A stretch of DNA of 64,000 nucleotides from an uncultured Trueperaceae bacterium (lineage in GTDB: Bacteria; Deinococcota; Deinococci; Deinococcales; Trueperaceae): NCBI GenBank assembly GCA_913062675.1, contig CAJXWR010000003.1:1-64000 (forward strand), in the 5' to 3' direction. A program made the translations under genes and the position numbers. Below the pieces are notes generated by a model, which did no database searches, had not been told where the DNA came from, and saw nothing but the letters and a program-made list of their open reading frames with translations. Position 1 is the stretch's first letter. Each line of letters opens with the position of its first letter. Shown in pieces: positions 46,509 to 56,593 of the stretch.

Positions 46509-47458
46509 GCCTCGCGCCTCCGGAGACTCCCGACCGCCACGGCGCCCACGACAATCACGCCGGTCAACACCTGCTGCACGTACGTGTCGATCTGCAGTTG
46601 CGTCAAGCCGTTGGCGAGCACCCCGAGGATGGTCACGCCCACGAGCGTCCCGAGGACGCGGGGTTCTCCCTCCTGCGAGAGGGTGACGCCGAGGAACACC
46701 GCAGCGATGGCGTTGAGCATCAAGCCGTCGCCCTGCGTCGGGTTGGCCGACGCGAGCCGGCTGGCGAGCATCAACCCGCCAATCCCGGCACCCACGCCAC
46801 TCGCCACGAACGCGCCGAGCAGCGCGAGGCGGGTGCGGACCCCTGCGAGGCGGGCCGCCACGCGGTTGCCGCCAATCGCATAGAGGCGGCGACCGTACCC
46901 GGTGTGTTCGAGCAGCAGCCATGTGACGATCAGCACACCAGCAGCGACGAGCGTCAGGTTGGGAAGCAGGACGGCGCGACCATCGATCGTGCCGAGCGGA
47001 ATGCCACCCCGTCCGAAGCCCCCGAACGCCGCGGGGATGGCGCGACCGTAAATCGTGCTGCCGTCGGAGACGAGGAGAGCGAACCCGCCGAACATGGTGA
47101 GCGTGCCGAGCGTGGCGACGAACGGCACGATGCGCAGGTACGCCACGAGGAACCCGTTGAACGCACCGCCCACCGCCGCAGCGGTGAGGGCGAGCGCAAG
47201 GGCAAGCGGAATCCCCAGGTCAGCCTGCATGGCGGCCGCAGCAATCATGCCGGCCAGGCTGGCCATGGTGCCGACCGACAGGTCGAACGCGCCGGTCACC
47301 ATGACGATCGTGCTGGCGAACGCCACGACGGCGAGGATGGACACTTGCTGCGTGATGTTCAACCAGTTGGGCACCGTCATGAACGTGTCGGGCCGCAGGA
47401 CGGAGAACGTCGCGATGATGGCGATCAAGCCGAGGAGCGTTCCGAACCGGCGAATCAT
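46505..47458 (-). CDS. Sugar ABC transporter permease, RbsC type
   Basis: GAFDLSVGTMASLAGMIAAAAMQADLGIPLALALALTAAAVGGAFNGFLVAYLRIVPFVATLGTLTMFGG. Confidence 0.93.
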   Translation of the reverse strand: MIRRFGTLLGLIAIIATFSVLRPDTFMTVPNWLNITQQVSILAVVAFASTIVMVTGAFDLSVGTMASLAGMIAAAAMQADLGIPLALALALTAAAVGGAFNGFLVAYLRIVPFVATLGTLTMFGGFALLVSDGSTIYGRAIPAAFGGFGRGGIPLGTIDGRAVLLPNLTLVAAGVLIVTWLLLEHTGYGRRLYAIGGNRVAARLAGVRTRLALLGAFVASGVGAGIGGLMLASRLASANPTQGDGLMLNAIAAVFLGVTLSQEGEPRVLGTLVGVTILGVLANGLTQLQIDTYVQQVLTGVIVVGAVAVGSLRRREA

Positions 47459-49032
47459 GCGGCCACCGCGCCTTCGTCGAAACTGGCGCTGAGGATGGCC
47501 GCGCGGTCGAGCGTCGCGGCGCGGGCGTCGAGGACGAGCCGGCCACGCGCCAGGACGAGGACCCGGTCGGCAAGCGTGAAGACCTCCTCGAGGTCGCTCG
47601 TCACGGCGAGGATGGCCGTGCCGCGTGCGGCGGCATCACGAATCAGGTCGTACATCTCGTTCTTCGCGCCGACGTCCACGCCGCGCGTCGGTTCATCGAG
47701 CAGCAACACGCGGGGGGACGCAGCCAGGGCGCGTGCAAACACGACCTTCTGCTGGTTCCCGCCCGAGAGTTCGCGCACCACCTGGTGCAACCCACGGCTC
47801 CGCAGGTCGACACGTTCGGTCCACTGCGCCGCCTCGCGCCGTTCGAGACTGCGGCGCGCCATCCCGAACCGCGTGACGCGCTGCAGGTGCGGGAGGAGTA
47901 CGTTGCTGCGCACGTCACCCGACATCCACAACGCTTCGCTGCGTCGCTCCTCCGGCACGTACGCCACGCCCGCCCGCCAAGCGGCGTGCGGATCGATTCG
48001 TTGCCGCGGTGCATCGATGAGGGTACGGCCAGCCAGCGTGACGCGTCCCGCCTCGAGTGGGTCGGCGCCCATCAGGGCGCGCAGGAGTTCACTGCGGCCC
48101 GATCCGGCGAGGCCGGTGAGGACGGTGATCTCGCCTGCCATCAGGTCGAGCGACACGTCTTCGAGGTGTGCGTTGCGGAGCCCCTGGACGTGCAGCGTGA
48201 CGTTCGCCGTCCCCTCCTCGCCAGGTTCCGGTTCGCGGAACGCCTGCCAGGTCCGGCCGGTCATGGCGTGAATCAGTGCGTCCCGCGTGGTCGTGGCGGT
48301 GTCGACCGTGGCAACGGTGCTGCCGTCCCGCAGGACGGTGATGCGGTCGGTCAACTCCAGGATTTCGTCCATGCGGTGCGACACGTACAACACGGAGACG
48401 TTTTGCATCTTGAGTTCACGAATCACGCGAAACAGCAGTTCCGTCTCGCGTCGCGAGAGGGACGCCGTCGGCTCGTCGAACACGTACACGCGTGGAGGGG
48501 TGGCATGCGCGTCCGACGTCACGAAGGCGCGCGCCAGCGCGACGAGCATAGCGTCCCCCGGTCGCAATTCGTACATGGGGGTGCTGGGCTCGATGTGCGT
48601 CACACCCAGGCGTTCGAGCACGCCGCGCGCTTCCCGGTGCAACCGCCGCCAGGCGATCAGACCCAGGGCGTGACGGGGGTACGGCCGCCCGAGGAACAGG
48701 TTCTCGGCAACCGAGAGGGCCGGCACGACGTTGAGTTCCTGGTGCACGAAGCGAAGCCCCATCGCGTGCGCATCGGCAGGACTCGAGGGATCCAGCACGT
48801 CGCCATCGAGGGCGGCGTCGAACATGTCGGGCGTCTCGACGCCCGCGAGAAGGCGAATCAGCGTGGATTTGCCCGCCCCGTTCTCCCCCACGAGCGCGTG
48901 AATCTCACCCGCGGCGACCTCGAGGTGCGCCTCGTCAAGCGCGCGTTCCTCCCCATAGCGTTTGCTCGCCCGCCGCACGTGGAGTCGCGCAGCGGGCGGA
49001 AGGGACGTTTCGGGGTGGTGACGCAGCGGCAC
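47455..49032 (-). CDS. Sugar ABC transporter ATP-binding protein, RbsA type
   Basis: Two ABC domains: LVGENGAGKSTLIRLLAGV, LTGLAGSGRSELLRALMGADP, LSGGNQQKVVFARAL. Confidence 0.94.
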   Translation of the reverse strand: MPLRHHPETSLPPAARLHVRRASKRYGEERALDEAHLEVAAGEIHALVGENGAGKSTLIRLLAGVETPDMFDAALDGDVLDPSSPADAHAMGLRFVHQELNVVPALSVAENLFLGRPYPRHALGLIAWRRLHREARGVLERLGVTHIEPSTPMYELRPGDAMLVALARAFVTSDAHATPPRVYVFDEPTASLSRRETELLFRVIRELKMQNVSVLYVSHRMDEILELTDRITVLRDGSTVATVDTATTTRDALIHAMTGRTWQAFREPEPGEEGTANVTLHVQGLRNAHLEDVSLDLMAGEITVLTGLAGSGRSELLRALMGADPLEAGRVTLAGRTLIDAPRQRIDPHAAWRAGVAYVPEERRSEALWMSGDVRSNVLLPHLQRVTRFGMARRSLERREAAQWTERVDLRSRGLHQVVRELSGGNQQKVVFARALAASPRVLLLDEPTRGVDVGAKNEMYDLIRDAAARGTAILAVTSDLEEVFTLADRVLVLARGRLVLDARAATLDRAAILSASFDEGAVAA

Positions 49033-49050
49033 GAAGCGGCGTCCAGCCGG

Positions 49051-49962
49051 TCAGCGCAGGTCGTCGCGCGTCAGGAGAGCGGCGGGCACGTAGATGGTGC
49101 GGCGGGCCACGTCGTCTCCCTGCAAGGCTTCATCGACGACACCGGCGACGGTGCGCGCGATCCCGACGAAGTCTTGTGCAACCGTGGCACGGAAGGCGCC
49201 ATCACCGACGATGGCTTCGCGTGCCGGGCCAATCGCGTCGAGACCCACGATGACGATGCCCTCGTCACCGCGACCCAGCGACTCGATGGCTTGCAGTGCA
49301 CCGAGCGCGGGTTCGTCCCACGCGGCCCAAATCCCTGCGATCGAGCCGGGTTCCGGGTTGGCCGTGAGGACCGCCTCGACGGCGTTCCGCGCATTCTCGA
49401 GCGGGCCGGGCACCTCGATGAACACCTCGTCCATCACCTCGATATCGGGCGTGTTGTCGAAGATGGCGCGAGCGATGGCACCCCGCTTCTGCACGGGCGC
49501 GTAGGGCGGGTGCACGAGCATAAGGACGCGCCCCTCCCCCTCGATGGCGTCCACGAGGTACGTCGCGGTTTGCGCCGCCATGGCGTAGTTGTTGGACGTC
49601 ACGTCCACGGTGAGGCCTTGCAGCGAGCCGGCATCGAGACCGAACATGGGGATGCCTGCCGCACCAGCCGCTTCGACCGCGGCGGGAACGAGTTCAGGGT
49701 TGGCGGACAGCACGATGGCGTCCACGTCTTGGAGGATCACGTCTTGGATGCGCGCGTCGAGGGCAGCGAGGTCACCCGCCGTGTCGATCACGTCGACGGT
49801 GTACCCGAGATCTTGCAGCGCAGTCTCGACCTCGTCGACCATGATGCGGGTCGTGGCGGAGGCGAGGTAGGGGGTCATCACGGCCACGCGACCGTTCTGC
49901 GCGAAGGCGAACGACGTGGCGAGAATGAACACGGCGAGGGTGCGAACGAGGAACTTCGGCAT
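49051..49962 (-). CDS. Sugar ABC transporter periplasmic-binding protein, RbsB type
   Basis: MPKFLVRTLAVFILATSFAFAQ signal peptide; periplasmic-binding fold, LDARIQDVILQDVDAIVLSANPELVPAAVEAAGAAGIPMFGLD; SD AGGAGGT. Confidence 0.92.
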   Translation of the reverse strand: MPKFLVRTLAVFILATSFAFAQNGRVAVMTPYLASATTRIMVDEVETALQDLGYTVDVIDTAGDLAALDARIQDVILQDVDAIVLSANPELVPAAVEAAGAAGIPMFGLDAGSLQGLTVDVTSNNYAMAAQTATYLVDAIEGEGRVLMLVHPPYAPVQKRGAIARAIFDNTPDIEVMDEVFIEVPGPLENARNAVEAVLTANPEPGSIAGIWAAWDEPALGALQAIESLGRGDEGIVIVGLDAIGPAREAIVGDGAFRATVAQDFVGIARTVAGVVDEALQGDDVARRTIYVPAALLTRDDLR

Positions 49963-50068
49963 CAGGACCTCCTGTGGCTGTGTCCCCAAGTGACGTGCAT
50001 GTGGGGCGCATTCGTTGGAACGACGCGAGTGTACCCCGTGGCGTCACGCGACCGGCCGGTCCAGCTTC

Positions 50069-52615
50069 TCAGGACGCGTCGCGGGTCACGTCGAGTGCGT
50101 ACGCCTCGGCAAGATCGAGGCGGTTCCACCACGTGTCGCCGGGCGGGCCCTTGGGTACGTCTCGCACGCGAATCTCGGGAAGGCCCAACTGGGAAGCGTG
50201 CTGGATGCGCACGCGTGCGCTTCCTTTGGACGTCACGGTGAGGTCGAACACGTCGCGTTCGCCATCGTGATACCGGCGTGAGCGTCCGTCGTCCCACTGG
50301 AAGCATCCCGTCGCCTCTCCCGATAGGGTTGGGAAGACGATCCAGTCGACGCCTGCCCCTTCCGGCCATGGCGTCCCTCCCGTCACGAGGTCGGACGCCG
50401 CCTCCGCCGTGGCGATGGGCAATGCGTGCCCCTCGCGAAGGAACCAGACGGGAATGCCCAGGGGCGCTGGCACGGTGACCTTGGATTCACCCTCGTGCAC
50501 CTCACCGGTCGCGAGGTGACACCACCGTCCCGGTGGGAGGGTGAGCGTCCGCGTGTCGGCACCCGGTTCAATGATGGGGGCGATGAGGAGGGCAGGACCC
50601 AGCATGTGCACGAGGTCCTCGCGGTGCCCGGGCTGCCAGGTGGGAAAGTCGTACGCCAACGGCCTCGCAATCGGCTCGGCCTGCTCCACGGAACGCACGA
50701 ACGCCGTGTAGAGGTACGGCACGAGTCGGTCGCGAAGCTCGAGCAGATTGCGCACTTGGGGAAGGACTTCCGGGTGGCTCCACGGCTCCGTGACGGTGCC
50801 GTCGTCGTTCCAGGAGTGCAGGACGAAGCGGGGCATGGCGACGCCATGCTCGAGCCAGCGGACGAGGAGTTCCGCGTCGGGCATGGGGCCAGCGAACCCA
50901 CCCACGTCGTGGCCATATGAACTCCAGCCGGAGAGGGAGAGGTTCAAGCCTTGCGGCACGTTGTAGCGCAGGGTCGTCCAGTCGGTGTGGTTGTCACCGG
51001 TCCAGGTTTGCGCGTAGCGCCAACTGCCGAGCATGCCGCTGCGCGTGAGCGTCCACGGGCGCACGTCGGGTGCGTGCCGGTCTTGCGCTTCGAGCGTGGC
51101 GCGGTTCATCAGTTGGGTGAGGATGGGCCGCAATCCGCGGGTCGGTCCGGCGTGGGTGCGGGCGGCATCGTCCCAGATTTGAAACTCGTTGTTGTCGTTC
51201 CAGGCGATGTCGATGCCGACGTCGAGGATGCGTCCCGCCACGCGCTCCTGCCACCAGGCCACCGCGCCGGGGTTCGTGAAGTCGACGTACGCCCCTTCGC
51301 CGCCCCAGAAGCGGGACAGGTAGGGCGTGTCGTCGTGCGCTTCGCGAACCAGCCAGCCGTTGGCAGCGAGGTGATCGAACTCGGGGTGGCTGGTCAACAC
51401 GGCGGGTTTGAGGTTGGCGATGGTGCGAATCGCGGCGTTGCGGAGCGGCTCGATCATGGCTGGCGGGTGGGGGATGCGGCGTTCGTTCCAGGCGAAGACG
51501 TAGCGGAGGCCGTCGTCGTGCATGGAGTACCCGCTCGAGAGGTGCATGCCGCTGCAGTGAATCTGGTGCGTCTCGAGGTCGCGGACGAAGCCTTCGAACG
51601 CGGCGGTGGGGTCCTCGGCGTCGGTGTAGTGCATGGTGCTCGCGAGGTACCCGAGCGTCCAGCGGGGCGGGACGGGGGGACGACCGGTGAGGAAGGCGAC
51701 GCGTTCGAGGACGTCTGGCAGGGTCGGGCCGGCGAGGAACCAGGCGTCGAGGCCCTCCTCCATGACGCGCACGTGGCGGTACGGCCCGTGGTAGTTGTCC
51801 ACTTCGGCACCGAGGTCGTAGACGATCTCGGCCGCGTCGTCGATGAGCCAGGTGGAGGCGCGCCCGTCGGGTTGCAGGGTGGTGAGGATGGGGAGGTGCT
51901 TGTACAGCGGGTCGCCCGACCGGGCGTCGTAGGCGAGCGCGTCGAGGGGGCGGAATCGGACGCGGCGGCGGGACCGGTCGATCGGTCCGCTCGCCTCACC
52001 GAGGCCGTAGAGCACCTCGTCGTCGTCGCGGCGCCAGTGCCACGTGACGCCCTCGCCGGGGTGGTGACCGTGCGCGCCGGTGGCGACGTCGCGGTGCAGG
52101 ATCGTGCCGTCGGGCCGCGCAATCGTGAGGGCGAACGGGGCGAGGTCCACGTGGACGTGAAGCCGTTCACTTTGGAGGGTGAGGAACGGCAAACGTTCTC
52201 GTGGGTCGTGGTCGGCGTGCGTCGCGTCGAGGGTGACGTGCGTGCCGATGGCGGGTTGCGTGAAGCGCGAGAGGTCGCTTCGGTCGCGTCCCTCGAAGGG
52301 GACGTCGCCGTCCTCACCCACGATCACCCACGTGCGGGGTTGGGGGTGCACGCCGGTGGGGAGGACTTCGAGGCGGAGCAGGTCGTGCTCGGCGAAGGTG
52401 AGGTGAACGCGCAGCGGGTGCCCGTCGACCGGTTTGAGGGTGAGCGTGCTGCCCTGCACCGCGTCGAGGGTGAGGTGGCGGGTGGGGAGATCGGCACCGT
52501 GAATGCCGTGGCGGGGGGGGGGTCCTGGGGGAACCGCGTCGGGGGAGCGTTCCTTCGCCCGTCCCTCGGCAATGCGCGACGCGTGGGCGTCGTCGGGCCC
52601 TTGCGCGGGGGTCAC
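50069..52615 (-). CDS. Glycoside hydrolase family 31 protein (GTG start at 52615 overlapping the permease stop)
   Basis: WHWRRDDDEVLYGLGEASGPIDRSRRR, MHLSSGYSMHDDGLRYVFAWNERR, DVGIDIAWNDNNEFQIWDDAAR, GDNHTDWTTLRYN. Confidence 0.93.
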   Translation of the reverse strand: MTPAQGPDDAHASRIAEGRAKERSPDAVPPGPPPRHGIHGADLPTRHLTLDAVQGSTLTLKPVDGHPLRVHLTFAEHDLLRLEVLPTGVHPQPRTWVIVGEDGDVPFEGRDRSDLSRFTQPAIGTHVTLDATHADHDPRERLPFLTLQSERLHVHVDLAPFALTIARPDGTILHRDVATGAHGHHPGEGVTWHWRRDDDEVLYGLGEASGPIDRSRRRVRFRPLDALAYDARSGDPLYKHLPILTTLQPDGRASTWLIDDAAEIVYDLGAEVDNYHGPYRHVRVMEEGLDAWFLAGPTLPDVLERVAFLTGRPPVPPRWTLGYLASTMHYTDAEDPTAAFEGFVRDLETHQIHCSGMHLSSGYSMHDDGLRYVFAWNERRIPHPPAMIEPLRNAAIRTIANLKPAVLTSHPEFDHLAANGWLVREAHDDTPYLSRFWGGEGAYVDFTNPGAVAWWQERVAGRILDVGIDIAWNDNNEFQIWDDAARTHAGPTRGLRPILTQLMNRATLEAQDRHAPDVRPWTLTRSGMLGSWRYAQTWTGDNHTDWTTLRYNVPQGLNLSLSGWSSYGHDVGGFAGPMPDAELLVRWLEHGVAMPRFVLHSWNDDGTVTEPWSHPEVLPQVRNLLELRDRLVPYLYTAFVRSVEQAEPIARPLAYDFPTWQPGHREDLVHMLGPALLIAPIIEPGADTRTLTLPPGRWCHLATGEVHEGESKVTVPAPLGIPVWFLREGHALPIATAEAASDLVTGGTPWPEGAGVDWIVFPTLSGEATGCFQWDDGRSRRYHDGERDVFDLTVTSKGSARVRIQHASQLGLPEIRVRDVPKGPPGDTWWNRLDLAEAYALDVTRDAS

Positions 52616-53670
52616 TGCTTCACGCCCGAACTGGCGATGCCGGTCGTGATGAAGCGTTGCAGGAAGGCGAACACGAGCGTGACGGGCAGGAGCGTGAGGA
52701 CGGTCATGGCGAGCACGTAGTGCCACTGCACGTTCAGTTCACCCTGGAAGGCGTTCAACCCGACCTGGAGGGTGAAGAGTTCACTTCGGGTGAGGACGAT
52801 GAGGGGCCAGAGGAAATCGTTCCATCGCCACATGACGCTGAAGATCGCGAGGACGGCCATGGCGGGCGCGGCAAGAGGGAGGACGATCTGCCAGTAGATG
52901 CGCCATTCCGACGCGCCATCGATGCGGCCCGCATCGAGGAGTTGATCGGGAATGGTGAGCATGTACTGCCGGAGCAGGAACACGCCGGTCGGGGTGGCGG
53001 CCCCGGGGATGATGACGCCCCACAGGTTGTTGATCCAACCCACCTCGGTGATGACGAGGTAGATGGGTACGAGGATGACGCTGATGGGAATCATGAGCGT
53101 CCCGATGATGACGAGGAACACGGCGTTGCGGCCCCGGAACTTGTACTTCGACAGGCCAAACGCCGCCATGCTGTTCACGAGCAACGTGATGAGGGTCGCG
53201 GTGACGGTCACGACGACGCTGTTGCGGAGGTAGGTGACGAAGTTGAACCTTTGCAGCGGGTCGATGTAGTTGTTCCACGCGAAGCGAATCTCACGCACGG
53301 ACTCGCGCTGGTCGATGTTCACGCCGATCGTCTCGCCCGGGTCGTTGGGGTCGACCATGGTGGCTTGAATGCCAATGCGGCGCACCTGCGCGAGGCGTTG
53401 CACCGTACCGTCCTCGAACGTCACGTCGAACAGGGGTAGCGGGTCGTCGTACCCCTCGACGAGCGTTTCGCTTTGCGAGTAGGGCAGGAAGGTGGGGGGA
53501 AACTCGAGCAGTCCGGCGGGCGTCTTGAAGGAGGAGGCGACGAGCCAGAGGACGGGACCGAACATCACGATGACGCCCGCGGCGAGGTACAGGTAGGCGA
53601 GCACGTCGGTGACGTGCACGCGGCCCTTGCGACCGCGCCGCAGCTTGAAGAGGGTGCCGAGGCTACGCAA
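52612..53670 (-). CDS. Carbohydrate ABC transporter permease, MalG type (start uncertain)
   Basis: NSMAAFGLSKYKFRGRNAVFLVIIGTLMIPISVILVPIYLVI, LDAGRIDGASEWRIYWQIVLPLAAPAMAVLAIFSVMWRWNDFLWPLI. Confidence 0.9.
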   Translation of the reverse strand: MRSLGTLFKLRRGRKGRVHVTDVLAYLYLAAGVIVMFGPVLWLVASSFKTPAGLLEFPPTFLPYSQSETLVEGYDDPLPLFDVTFEDGTVQRLAQVRRIGIQATMVDPNDPGETIGVNIDQRESVREIRFAWNNYIDPLQRFNFVTYLRNSVVVTVTATLITLLVNSMAAFGLSKYKFRGRNAVFLVIIGTLMIPISVILVPIYLVITEVGWINNLWGVIIPGAATPTGVFLLRQYMLTIPDQLLDAGRIDGASEWRIYWQIVLPLAAPAMAVLAIFSVMWRWNDFLWPLIVLTRSELFTLQVGLNAFQGELNVQWHYVLAMTVLTLLPVTLVFAFLQRFITTGIASSGVKQ

Positions 53671-54682
53671 GGTGCGACTCGCTTCCCCGCCCGACCCGGA
53701 GTTGCACGAGCGTGGCGATGAGCAGGATGGTGCCGAGCGTGACGGACGCGGCGGCAGCAAGGCCGAAGCGTTTGACCTGCCCGGCGAAGCCGACGTCGAA
53801 GATGTACTGCACGAGGAGCAACGTGGCGGTGCCAGGACCGCCGCCGGTGAGGACGTACACCTCGTCGAACATTTGCACCGCCCGAATGAGGGCGAGGACG
53901 AGCACGACGATCACGTTGGGCATGAGGAGCGGCAGGGTGATGTGCCGGAACGATTGCAGCGGGCCCGTCCCGTCGATCTGGCCGGCGTCGTACAGCTCCT
54001 TGGGGATGGCTTGCAGGCCGGCGAGAAGGATGAGGGTGTAGAAACCCATGTTGGCCCACACGGTGACGGTGATGACCCAGAACATGGACCAGTCGGCGTT
54101 GAGGAGGAACACGATGGGTTCGAGACCGAGGTTGACGAGCCAACCGTTGATCAGGCCGTTGCGTTGCAGGATCCACTTCCACACGAGCGCGACGACGACG
54201 GGTGACAGGAGCACCGGGTAGAAGTACACGCTGCGGAAGAAGCCGCGGAAGCGGATGTTGGCATTGAGGACGAGCGACGTGACGAGCGAGAGGAGGACGA
54301 TCGCTCCGACGTTGGCGAAGACGAACAGGCCGCTGTTGCTCAGGGCACGCCAGAAGCGGTCCTCACGACAGGTGGTGACGTCGAGGTAATCCTCGCAGGT
54401 GTAGAGCTGCTCGAAGTTGGCGGTGCCGACGAAGGGGCGGTCCTGGGGATAGAGTTCGGTCCCGCCGGTGAACGCAAAATAGAAGTTGAGTGCCATGGGG
54501 AGCAGGATGAACGTGCCGAAGATGGCGAGGTTGGGCAGCAGGAACACCCAGGGCATGCGACGCACGCCAATCACGCGTTGCAGCGGTTCGACGATCCACC
54601 CGACGACCGTCATGAACAGCGCAACGATGGCGAACCCGAGGCGAGCCAGCGGATTCTCGCGCTTCACTTCGCTGCGCTGCAC
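53663..54682 (-). CDS. Carbohydrate ABC transporter permease, MalF type
   Basis: WVFLLPNLAIFGTFILLPMALNFYFAFTGG, LYDAGQIDGTGPLQSFRHITLPLLMPNVIVVLVLALIRAVQMFDEVYVLTGGGPG. Confidence 0.92.
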   Translation of the reverse strand: MQRSEVKRENPLARLGFAIVALFMTVVGWIVEPLQRVIGVRRMPWVFLLPNLAIFGTFILLPMALNFYFAFTGGTELYPQDRPFVGTANFEQLYTCEDYLDVTTCREDRFWRALSNSGLFVFANVGAIVLLSLVTSLVLNANIRFRGFFRSVYFYPVLLSPVVVALVWKWILQRNGLINGWLVNLGLEPIVFLLNADWSMFWVITVTVWANMGFYTLILLAGLQAIPKELYDAGQIDGTGPLQSFRHITLPLLMPNVIVVLVLALIRAVQMFDEVYVLTGGGPGTATLLLVQYIFDVGFAGQVKRFGLAAAASVTLGTILLIATLVQLRVGRGSESHLA

Positions 54683-54767
54683 GTCACCTTGTCCTTCACG
54701 CGCTTACGGTACCGCATGGTCAGGTTCCTCCCGAGGCGGGCATCAGGCGCCGCGCGGGTGCGAAGAA

Positions 54768-54806
54768 ATCGTGGTGTCCCCATGCAAGGCACGGGGACAC
54801 CACGAT
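54768..54806 (-). terminator. 14-bp stem-loop ATCGTGGTGTCCCC...GGGGACACCACGAT between SBP and permease genes
   Basis: Perfect inverted repeat in the SBP-permease intergenic gap (minus-strand operon). Confidence 0.65.
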
Positions 54807-54817
54807 GCGAACGGGGG

Positions 54818-56092
54818 TTACTGCGTTTCGGCGATCTGCTCGTCGATGTCGGTCTGCATACGCGCAATGGCGTCGTCGAGGTTCAGCTCACCGACGAACA
54901 CCTGCGTGAGGCGGTCGCGAACGGCGTTGAACACGACGAAGTTGTTGGCGTAGCCCTGCAGTTGGTACGCGACGGGCGAGAGCCGCGGCACTTGCGCAGC
55001 GAACATCGTGAGCGCGTCACTGGCCGCCTGCAGGTCGGTGTCGAAGTCCACGCCGGACTCGGCAAGGCCGAGGTGACCGGGGATGAAGAGCGTCTTGCCG
55101 TAGAACTCGGCGAGGTTCTCTTCCTGCGCGAGGAACTCCATGAGGCGCGCGACCTCTTCGGGGTGATCCGTGTCAGCCATGCCGACCACAGCGGCACCAC
55201 CCGGCATGCCGGAGCAGCCGCCAGGACCGCAGGGGTTGGGCACGGCTTGCCAGTCGAAGGCGTCCCCAATGAGGTTGGAGAACTGGCCGATCTGCCAGGA
55301 GCCGGACATGTACAGCACGACCTGGGCGTTGACGAACTCTTCGTTACCCGCGACGTAACTGCCGCCGGAACCGATCCACACGTCGGGGATCATGGTGCCG
55401 TCGGCGTGCCAGTCGACCATGAGTTGCGCCATGCGGCGGAAGCCCTCGTCGTCGATGGCGGGGTTGCCGTCGGCATCGAAGTACTGCGCGCCTTGGCTGA
55501 TGGCGGGGCCGGCGAGGCGGTGACCGGTGCGGTCCATCGCCATGGCGAACGGCGTGCCGGTCGCTTCGGCCACCTGGCGGGTAATCTCCGCCCATTCTTC
55601 CCAGCTGGTTTCGCCCATGGGCACGTCGATGCCGGCCTGCTCGAACAGGGTGGCGTTGACGTAGGGGCCCGTGACGGTGAGCTGCGTCATGAAGCCGGGG
55701 ATAGCGTCACTGCCGGCGGGACGCATCCAGTCGAGGAACGGTCCGAAGTTGGCGTCCCAGTAGGCAGCATCCTCGAGGTAGGGGCGAAGGTCGAGGAAGT
55801 ACTCCGACAAGCCACCCAGGTCGGTGACGCGCGCAAGGTCGGGTCCCTGACCGGAGGCGAGCTGGAGGGGGAGCGATTCGACGATGCCGCTGGCGTAGGG
55901 CACCACGTCGACGGTGACGATGATGTCGGGGTTCTCCGCTTCGAAACGCTCGATGATGGCACCCATCACTTCGCTTTCCGAACCGTCGTCGTACCAGGTC
56001 ATGCGCAGTTCGACCTGCGCGAGGGCGGTGGACGCCGTCAAGAGCAGAACGGCGAACAGAGAGGCGATCGACCGGCGGGCGAATCGTGTCAT
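54818..56092 (-). CDS. Carbohydrate ABC transporter extracellular binding protein (SBP family 1)
   Basis: MTRFARRSIASLFAVLLLTASTALAQ signal peptide; VELRMTWYDDGSESEVMGAIIERFEAENPDIIVTVDVVPYASG; SD GGAGGT. Confidence 0.94.
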   Translation of the reverse strand: MTRFARRSIASLFAVLLLTASTALAQVELRMTWYDDGSESEVMGAIIERFEAENPDIIVTVDVVPYASGIVESLPLQLASGQGPDLARVTDLGGLSEYFLDLRPYLEDAAYWDANFGPFLDWMRPAGSDAIPGFMTQLTVTGPYVNATLFEQAGIDVPMGETSWEEWAEITRQVAEATGTPFAMAMDRTGHRLAGPAISQGAQYFDADGNPAIDDEGFRRMAQLMVDWHADGTMIPDVWIGSGGSYVAGNEEFVNAQVVLYMSGSWQIGQFSNLIGDAFDWQAVPNPCGPGGCSGMPGGAAVVGMADTDHPEEVARLMEFLAQEENLAEFYGKTLFIPGHLGLAESGVDFDTDLQAASDALTMFAAQVPRLSPVAYQLQGYANNFVVFNAVRDRLTQVFVGELNLDDAIARMQTDIDEQIAETQ

Positions 56093-56241
56093 GGACACCT
56101 CCGAGTGTCTCGTGTCGCCATGGCGAAGGGGGTAGGTCATCCCGAGCGGTCCATGGCCCACGCGGGAGGCAACGATCCACGACGGACGTGCGCGCGGCCT
56201 GGAGGCCGGTGCGGTCGGTTGCTTCACGTTGCGTTGCCGCA

Positions 56242-56271
56242 AGTATCGTTCGCCCTGACACAATTCGTCAA
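56242..56271 (-). promoter_or_regulatory. Predicted promoter TTGACG-N18-GATACT for the SBP-ABC-GH31 operon
   Basis: Reverse-strand boxes overlapping TGACACAATTCGTCA, a potential operator dyad. Confidence 0.4.
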
Positions 56272-56391
56272 GCATGACGGTCCAATGACGTGCCTGCTGC
56301 ATGCTTAAGGCGGTTCGGGTGTTGAGCCTTCCATGGTTCCACCCCTCCGGTTCGCTTCCTCCCGCCTGCGTCGCGCCCGCAGGCCGTTCTG

Positions 56392-56419
56392 GCGCCCCGC
56401 CGTACCGACGGCGGGGCGC
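56392..56419 (+). terminator. 12-bp GC-rich stem-loop GCGCCCCGCCGT-accg-ACGGCGGGGCGC followed by TTTCCT
   Basis: Intrinsic-terminator-like hairpin in a divergent intergenic region, about 175 nt before the SDR start. Confidence 0.6.
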
Positions 56420-56593
56420 TTTCCTCGTGTGTGCCGCTCGCATGGGGCGCGTGACATGCGTCCCGGCGTGTCCCGTCTACGCTCGGGGCATACGAATGCG
56501 CTGCGCGTCGGGACGTTCCTGCGCGCATTTTGCTCCACCCTTTGGGCCTTCCGGAGGGTCGTTCCGACGCCGTTCTGCCCAAGGAGGCACGAC

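Noticed and set aside
45342-50241. Plus-strand ORFs of 513, 661 and 818 aa
   Set aside because: Antisense to the well-supported FGGY kinase and Rbs-type ABC genes; mutually overlapping and low-complexity.
50951-52720. 589-aa plus-strand ORF
   Set aside because: Antisense to GH31; Val/Gly/Glu-rich shadow frame.
54578-56308. 576-aa plus-strand ORF
   Set aside because: Antisense to the binding-protein gene; no domain signature.
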